In this document: one piece after another, positions 3,259 to 7,839 of the stretch
Position numbering within the stretch: the stretch's first letter is position 1
Layout of the letters: every line of letters begins with the position of its first letter
From: Pedosphaera sp.
GTDB lineage: Bacteria; Verrucomicrobiota; Verrucomicrobiae; Limisphaerales; Pedosphaeraceae
Reading direction: 5' to 3'
Length of the DNA stretch: 7,839 bases
Assembly: GCA_028293265.1 (NCBI GenBank)
Contig: JAQGPB010000605.1
Location: 1 to 7,839, forward strand
The notes under the pieces: model-generated
The model's input: the letters and a program-made list of their open reading frames with translations, nothing else
Told to the model about the DNA's origin: nothing
Database searches by the model: none
Position numbers and translations under genes: made by a program

Positions 3259-5973
3259 TCAATGCGCCACCAGGCGGTAAAATAACGCCCCGGCACCCGG
3301 TGCTGAGTTGGTGTAAGAGAGCGAGGCCGACGCGGAAGCGGTGACCGATGATCCCACGTTTGACCATGCCGTGCTGCTGGCTGGACTGCCCAGGGCGGTT
3401 GCAGACTGGAGCTGATAGGTGCGGCCCAGGACGGTTTGCCAGGTCAGCACGAATTTATTCCCGGTGTAACTTGATACCACGTTGACTGGCAGCAGCGGAA
3501 TGCTGTAGCGCAGCCCGATGATACCGTTGTTGGCGTCAAGCGAGAATATGTAGGGGAACTTGATCGTCGTGGCGGCATTGCCATTGATGTTCGGATTATA
3601 GGCGCCGAAGAATGCCTGATAATAAGCCTGCGGCGGGAAACCGGCGCTGGGGATTTGGAAGAGCTCCAGATCGTTCGGATTATCGCTCGTCAACACGCCG
3701 GCAAGGATGTTGTTCGAATTGTCCAGCCCGATGCCGTCCAGGTTGTTGAGCGAACCTTGGCTCGCGGTGGTCGCGAAATTCTGGATGACCGTTCCCGTGC
3801 CGCTGGCAAGATCATACCGGATTTGACGCAGGTTGAATCCGGGACTCTTGGTCCAGAACGTGTTGCTCGCGCCCCAGGCGACGCCGAGATAGGAGAAGCC
3901 GGAAGGAGGCGTATTGCTCGACTGAGTGGGGTCGGTGATGACCAGGGTGGTGGCGTTGAAGTTGATGCCATCCTGGGTCGTCAGGATGGATACGTTCGTG
4001 CCCGGACCGGTGCCGAAACCATTGCCCGAAAGTGTTTCGTACGTCCCGAGGAGAATCTGGGTGTTCGTGCCGCCGCCGCGAATGGCGAAGCTGTCACCCC
4101 AGCGATCACCCCCGGAATAAGATCCCGCGCTGCCCACGATGGCGTTGCCAGGATCTCCGCTAAAGGCGGCGGCGAAGTTGTAATTGGTGCTGCCTGGCAT
4201 CGCGACCGCGTCAAACCGCGTGATACTGAAGTCCACGCCACCGCCTGATTGCTGCCCGGGCTGATATGAGGAAACATTGCAGACATACATTGCGCCGTCA
4301 TCCGCCACGCCGACCTGGCCGACGGGGAAGATGCTGCCGGAAGGGAGACCGGTTTGCGGTGTGGTAACAGTGTACAGATTGGAACCGGTCAGGGCATCCA
4401 GCGCGTAAATATTCGCCGTGGCATGCTCCGCAACGACCACCGTCATCGTGCTCGGGTCAAACGCCAGTCCGCGCGTATTATAACCGGTGTCGAGATAAGG
4501 TTGCGAACCGTCTGCGGGTAAACTCCAGAGCTGGGTCACGGATACGTTGGTCAAAGGCGCCGTGACGGTCAGCAGCACCGGCACGCTGGAGGTGACGCCG
4601 CCCGGATTGGTAATTTGCACATCATACCAGCCGGTGGCATTGGTTGTAAGATTGGTGATGGCATAGGTCGCGTTTGTCGCGTTGGGAATATTCACCGCCG
4701 TTGCCACATTGCTGACCGTATTATATTGCCAATGATAGGCGAAAGGCTGGCTGCCGCCCACGCCGACGGAAAACGAAAACCCGTTGGTGGAAACATAGAC
4801 CGTCCCACCCACAGGAACCGTCGAAATCGTGGGCGGGAGCGGAGCGGGGGTGAAACCAATCGTGTAAGCTTGCAGCCGGTAATTGGTGGAAAGCACATAC
4901 AACATGTTGGTCTTGCCGGAACCGCCCAGGGCTGCTCCGCCGGTCTGGTTGCCATTTGAGAATGGGGCAGTCGTCGAAGTGGTAAAATTGGTCGAGGTCA
5001 GGCCGGTCGCGGAGGACGGAAAACTGCTCATGTCGAACAAATTCACCACGGTCGTGGAAGACTGCTGCTGCGTCGCAGTCGCAATGAATTTACCGGCGGA
5101 AGTAAAGGATATCTGCGTGCTCGCGCTCGAACCGCCCGTGCTGGAGAGGGCTGCCGAACCTAGCAGGGTGGTGGTAACAGGACTGGGGAGACTCGCAAAA
5201 TTGCTTGGGAATTGGATCAGGAAAAGATTCCCGCCACCTTTGACGATAAACGTGTTGTTGGTATAAAAACTGATTCCCTGAACGTTGGGGAACGTGCCCG
5301 AACTGGTGTTGGTCAGCACCGTCGGCGTGAAATTAATCCCATCCGTGGTGCTCCAAAGCACCCAGGCAGCGGTTCCTCCGACACCGGCAATGATCAAAGT
5401 ATTGGTCCCGGACCCGGTAACCGCCAGCGAATCACCGACCCGTTTTCCGGGAAGATCTGTCAGCACCGGGTCGCCACTGGCGGCCTGATATGCTGTGTAA
5501 GGCCCCACTTGACTGTTGCTCCAACTATATATCTTGGTGGCGGTGCTGACACTTACGGAAAGTGGCATTCCATAGAGCACGCCATCATCGGCACACCCGA
5601 TCTGGTCCATGTTCAATCCCGCCGATCCCGCATTGGTGCCGACAATGGCGCCAGTATTGCCATCATAAAACATGATGGGAACATTGGCGTAACCACCCGC
5701 ACGATAGGAAACATAGACCAAATTGGAAATCGCGCTATACGCAATGCCGCGGTTTCCGCCATCCACACCAGTCCCGGCTGCATTGGTGCTATAAAGGTTG
5801 GTGGTGGGTGTCCCGATGCCGGCCAAATCAGTCCAGGCCGGAGTAAGTGTATAAGTCTGGGAATAGGCAATCTGGGAGATTCCCGCCAGGGCGGTCGCGA
5901 GCAGGGCCAGACTGGCCCGCCGCAGCAGGGAACGAAACGAAGCGGAAGGATTTGCGTTATGTTGGTATCTCAT
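3259..5973 (-). CDS. Large secreted protein: two propeller-like halves, Ig-like domain, C-terminal module
   Basis: The 904-residue protein has a signal peptide: basic N-region, RRASLALLATALAGISQIAYS, with cleavage likely after AYS at residue 38. Residues 46-375 and 478-827 resemble each other and show propeller-like strands with repeated GNTGAIVGT / ADDGVLYG / GDSLAV / TDGINF type motifs. Between them (376-473) is an Ig-like domain with PFAYHWQYN, ATNATYAITNLT and GWYDVQITNPGG. Residues 830-903 (FVLTWQTVLGRTYQLQSATA ... LFYRLVAH) match the beta-sandwich module that ends many Verrucomicrobiota exported proteins. It is rich in S, T, G and N with few charges. No catalytic motif, LPXTG or PEP-CTERM anchor is seen. 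It is probably an extracellular or outer-surface binding protein; its ligand is unknown. The start is plausible from the signal peptide, though no Shine-Dalgarno sequence is present. The pilin-like gene lies 120 bp upstream. Confidence 0.85.
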   Translation of the reverse strand: MRYQHNANPSASFRSLLRRASLALLATALAGISQIAYSQTYTLTPAWTDLAGIGTPTTNLYSTNAAGTGVDGGNRGIAYSAISNLVYVSYRAGGYANVPIMFYDGNTGAIVGTNAGSAGLNMDQIGCADDGVLYGMPLSVSVSTATKIYSWSNSQVGPYTAYQAASGDPVLTDLPGKRVGDSLAVTGSGTNTLIIAGVGGTAAWVLWSTTDGINFTPTVLTNTSSGTFPNVQGISFYTNNTFIVKGGGNLFLIQFPSNFASLPSPVTTTLLGSAALSSTGGSSASTQISFTSAGKFIATATQQQSSTTVVNLFDMSSFPSSATGLTSTNFTTSTTAPFSNGNQTGGAALGGSGKTNMLYVLSTNYRLQAYTIGFTPAPLPPTISTVPVGGTVYVSTNGFSFSVGVGGSQPFAYHWQYNTVSNVATAVNIPNATNATYAITNLTTNATGWYDVQITNPGGVTSSVPVLLTVTAPLTNVSVTQLWSLPADGSQPYLDTGYNTRGLAFDPSTMTVVVAEHATANIYALDALTGSNLYTVTTPQTGLPSGSIFPVGQVGVADDGAMYVCNVSSYQPGQQSGGGVDFSITRFDAVAMPGSTNYNFAAAFSGDPGNAIVGSAGSYSGGDRWGDSFAIRGGGTNTQILLGTYETLSGNGFGTGPGTNVSILTTQDGINFNATTLVITDPTQSSNTPPSGFSYLGVAWGASNTFWTKSPGFNLRQIRYDLASGTGTVIQNFATTASQGSLNNLDGIGLDNSNNILAGVLTSDNPNDLELFQIPSAGFPPQAYYQAFFGAYNPNINGNAATTIKFPYIFSLDANNGIIGLRYSIPLLPVNVVSSYTGNKFVLTWQTVLGRTYQLQSATALGSPASSTAWSNVGSSVTASASASLSYTNSAPGAGALFYRLVAH

Positions 5974-6023
5974 AGGTCTAGGTTTTGTTGGTTGTCTTGG
6001 GGGCGTTTAAATTACTGGACTGG

Positions 6024-6044
6024 GAAAGATGCAGTTCATCTTTC
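6024..6044. repeat. Perfect inverted repeat in the leader of the large secreted protein gene
   Basis: GAAAGATG and CATCTTTC form a perfect 8-bp stem around CAGTT. It sits in the 120-bp gap between the pilin-like gene and the large secreted protein gene, about 50 bp before the latter's ATG. No T-tract follows on either strand, so it is not an intrinsic terminator; an RNA hairpin or protein-binding site is possible. Confidence 0.5.
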
Positions 6045-6075
6045 AGCGTCCTTCGTTGTCATGTCTTGCACCGCT

Positions 6076-6096
6076 TGAGCCTGACGCATTGGCTCA
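6076..6096. repeat. Short inverted repeat at the stop of the pilin-like gene
   Basis: TGAGCC and GGCTCA flank a 9-base loop, and the TGA stop of the pilin-like gene forms the end of one arm. No T-run follows on the minus strand, so transcription may read into the secreted protein gene. Confidence 0.35.
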
Positions 6097-6984
6097 AAAA
6101 CCATAGATGATGGGAAAAGTCTGCTGTAAGCGCGGCAGATCAAGATCCGTCGGGCTGCTGCTTTGCGCCTGCCATCCAGATCCCGTGCCATTGCCTGACG
6201 TGGCATCGGGAATCGCGTTTCCCTGCGCAATATATGGTGATTTCCAACGCCAGATCTCGGAATGGCCGTCGGCAAAGTTCATCAGGCCCGCGTTGAGATG
6301 CCGATCGGTGGGCAGCTTATAATAGGAATAATTTCCGCCGCCGGCATTCCAGCAGGGGAATTCGTTGTTATCAATACTATTGGCCGATGCATCAATGAAA
6401 ACCGACGCCTGCGAGGGGCCGGGACTGGCAATAGACGTCAGTTTGTAAAAGCTGCCATTGGTCGGCGTCGCGTCGCCGTTGTCATTCTCCCAGTTCATCC
6501 CGCAGCTCATGGAATAACTCCTGTCTCGCTGGACGGTTGTCGCGCTGGCGTCCTTTGAGCTGTCCGCCGGACAATGGTAAATGGCCGCATTGCCGTTATA
6601 GGAGAAGAGGAGTCCGTTGATGACGGCCAGCGCATTGCTCATCGCAAAACCGCTGGTTTCGGAGCGCGCGCTGCCGTTCCAAGTCCCCACGCCCAGCTTG
6701 CTGCCACTCGTGATCCATGCCAGCCGCCCGGCGGCGGCATTGCCATTGCCGTGGTTGTTCACCAGGACATCATTGTTGTCATTGGCATAATTATACCATG
6801 CCAGGCTCAATTGTTTGGTGTTGTTCAGGCATTGAATCCCCTTGGCTTTCGCCTTGGCTTTCGCCAGCGCCGGCAGCAGCAGACCTGCGAGAATCGCGAT
6901 GATGGCAATAACCACCAGCAGCTCAATCAAGGTAAAACCACCCGCCCGCGACATTGCGCCCGCGGGCCTTTTTCTGAAAAACAT
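6094..6984 (-). CDS. Prepilin-type N-terminal methylation domain protein with H-X9-DG motif
   Basis: The 296-residue protein has a short basic leader ending in RAGG (13-16), then [20 protein letters not shown], the class III signal of type IV pilins and type II secretion pseudopilins. Prepilin peptidase would cut after G16; E21 is the conserved Glu at position +5. Helix [19 protein letters not shown] follows, then a soluble domain with [10 protein letters not shown] and [10 protein letters not shown] and the motif H229-X9-D239-G240 ([12 protein letters not shown]) that defines the large DUF1559-like/H-X9-DG group of Verrucomicrobiota and Planctomycetota. These are thought to be exported or envelope pilin-like proteins of unknown role; paralogues are numerous in such genomes. 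ATG 6984 is favoured by the promoter layout; M11 is an alternative start. It is probably exported by a type II/IV-like machinery not in this window. Confidence 0.93.
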   Translation of the reverse strand: MFFRKRPAGAMSRAGGFTLIELLVVIAIIAILAGLLLPALAKAKAKAKGIQCLNNTKQLSLAWYNYANDNNDVLVNNHGNGNAAAGRLAWITSGSKLGVGTWNGSARSETSGFAMSNALAVINGLLFSYNGNAAIYHCPADSSKDASATTVQRDRSYSMSCGMNWENDNGDATPTNGSFYKLTSIASPGPSQASVFIDASANSIDNNEFPCWNAGGGNYSYYKLPTDRHLNAGLMNFADGHSEIWRWKSPYIAQGNAIPDATSGNGTGSGWQAQSSSPTDLDLPRLQQTFPIIYGF

Positions 6985-6990
6985 CGAGTA

Positions 6991-7019
6991 AGATTAACTA
7001 TGGCGGCCAATTAAGTCAA
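6991..7019 (-). promoter_or_regulatory. Putative promoter of the pilin-like gene
   Basis: On the minus strand TTGACT (7019-7014) and TAATCT (6996-6991) are 17 bp apart; the -10 ends 6 nt before the ATG at 6984. The -35 matches five of six consensus bases, the -10 three of six. No Shine-Dalgarno sequence lies between. Confidence 0.5.
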
Positions 7020-7219
7020 TCTATTTGTAAGTAAGATTGAAAGGGAACGGGATGCGAAAACACCTTCAATTCCAAGGTTTTCGCCTGACTAACTGCCGGA
7101 ACCCTGGAATCCATAACTAAGAAAAACGCCCGGCTAGATAATGAGTTAGAAGTAACTTGAAAATCCTCCATGGCTGACATCCGATCCATTTCCAATGCGC
7201 AAGCGAAACCTTCCAAGCA

Positions 7220-7839
7220 TCAAGTGGAATTTGAAGCTTGGTGCTTCTCTGGAGCTTGGAGCTTGGAGCTTGGAGCTTCTTTGGGTCCTTGGGTATTTGG
7301 GTCCTTGGGTATTTCATCCTTCCCCTCCCTGCGCAGCCGCTCCAACGCCGCCAGCGCCGCTTCGCTCTCCGCCGCTTTTTTGCTCTTGCCCCGGCCCCGC
7401 GCCAGCTCCCGGCCCTCGTGCTGCACCGTGCATTCAAACATCCGATCGTGGTCGGGTCCGCTGATCGAGACCACGTGGTATTCCGGCGCGGTGGCGGAAC
7501 TCGCCTGCAACAACTCCTGCAATTCACCCTTGGGATTTTCCAGAATCGGTATCACCGCCAGCTCCCCGAAGGCCTCGCGAAAATGGCGCTCCACAAACTG
7601 TTCCGAAGCCGTAAAACCGCCGTCCAGAAAAATCGCCCCCAGCACCGCCTCGAAAGTGTCCGCCAGCGCCGAGGGCCGCTCGCGTCCGCCGTTGACTTCC
7701 TCACCGCGGCTCAGAATCAGATGTTCGCCCAGGCGCAGCGCGCGGCCTTTCTCGGCCAGCGACCGTCGGTTGACGAGTTTGGCGCGTGCTTTCGTCAACG
7801 GCCCCTCCCCAACCTCGGGAAATCTGAGATAAAGTTCGC
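7220..7839 (-). CDS. rnc: Ribonuclease III, C-terminal part (start lies beyond the right edge)
   Basis: The frame enters the window open at 7837 and reads ELYLRFPEVGEGPLTKARAK onward, 205 residues to the TGA at 7222-7220. The end of the catalytic domain is clear: LVNRRSLAE, LGEHLILSRGEE, then ALADTFEAVLGAIFLDGG, whose D60 and E63 (window numbering) are the metal-binding pair equivalent to E. coli D114/E117. The first half with the ERLEFLGD-type signature is outside. A double-stranded RNA-binding domain follows (about 102-172), from NPKGELQELLQ to GKSKKAAESEAA. The enzyme cuts double-stranded RNA, including rRNA precursors. After the domain, residues 174-205 (DEIPKDPNTQGPKEAP...) form a tail encoded by tandem repeat DNA and unlike the family. 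The in-frame TTG at 7798 is not the start. Confidence 0.95.
   Translation of the reverse strand, partial: ELYLRFPEVGEGPLTKARAKLVNRRSLAEKGRALRLGEHLILSRGEEVNGGRERPSALADTFEAVLGAIFLDGGFTASEQFVERHFREAFGELAVIPILENPKGELQELLQASSATAPEYHVVSISGPDHDRMFECTVQHEGRELARGRGKSKKAAESEAALAALERLRREGKDEIPKDPNTQGPKEAPSSKLQAPEKHQASNST
7250..7277. repeat. Tandem 7-bp repeat, four units of TGGAGCT
   Basis: Four perfect consecutive copies of TGGAGCT occupy this stretch, inside the 3' end of the RNase III gene. Related words (GAAGCTTGG, TGGAATTTGAAGC) precede it from about 7190. Confidence 0.95.
7280..7311. repeat. Tandem 16-bp repeat, two units of TTTGGGTCCTTGGGTA
   Basis: Two perfect 16-bp copies stand side by side, each made of two related 8-bp halves (TTGGGTCC and TTGGGTAT phases). 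They encode the PKDPNTQGPK part of the RNase III tail on the minus strand. Confidence 0.95.

Noticed and set aside
6076..6096. Terminator at the end of the pilin-like gene
   Set aside because: The stem is only 6 bp with a 9-base loop and no T-run follows on the minus strand.
7016..7216. 66-codon ORF on the minus strand between RNase III and the pilin-like gene
   Set aside because: Its start lies in repeat-derived sequence, it has no recognisable motif or ribosome binding site, and its 3' end overlaps the pilin promoter. The ~235-bp gap seems to hold only repeat remnants and the promoter.
7190..7320. CRISPR array
   Set aside because: Units are 7-16 bp, directly adjacent and without spacers; this is simple tandem repeat DNA.

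Overview
The window looks like a piece of a Verrucomicrobiota chromosome (Limisphaerales/Pedosphaera-like), judged from gene content only. The signs are a prepilin-type protein with an H-X9-DG motif, a large secreted Ig-like protein with the C-terminal module common in that phylum, a MacB/LolD-type ATPase with an FtsX-like permease, stabilisation-type toxin-antitoxin (TA) pairs, and short tandem repeats of the TTGGAGC / TTGGGT type between genes. All genes are on the minus strand except the two TA pairs, which are on the plus strand.

Left part (1-2356). The start of an FtsX-like ABC permease runs off the left edge (minus, from 243). It overlaps by ATGA a 27-codon mini-ORF (323-240), whose first 12 residues nearly match the start of the complete ABC ATPase at 1692-985. 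An ~82-bp segment holding that start and its upstream region is present twice (287-368 and 1656-1736, about 85% identical). A ParE-type TA pair (418-959, plus) lies between permease and ATPase and converges on the ATPase. A MazF-type TA pair (1834-2356, plus) diverges from the ATPase. Each TA pair therefore starts just beyond one copy of the repeated segment.

Middle part (2369-5973). A BtpA-family protein (minus) converges on the MazF gene with 12 bp between them. Upstream of it is a strong intrinsic terminator for the next gene, a 904-residue secreted protein made of two related propeller-like halves around one Ig-like domain, with a C-terminal beta-sandwich-like module.

Right part (6094-7839). 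A type IV pilin-like/pseudopilin protein with H-X9-DG lies upstream of the large secreted protein in the same direction. At the right edge is the 3' two thirds or so of RNase III (minus), whose last ~32 codons are made of low-complexity repeat DNA.

The most notable signals are the duplicated ATPase start that leaves a leader mini-ORF coupled to the permease, a recurrent promoter layout in which the -10-like hexamer ends exactly 6 nt before the start codon (suggesting leaderless mRNAs), and the repeat-derived RNase III tail. No phage, IS, CRISPR, tRNA or rRNA was recognised. I see no wholly new system that the sequence alone proves.
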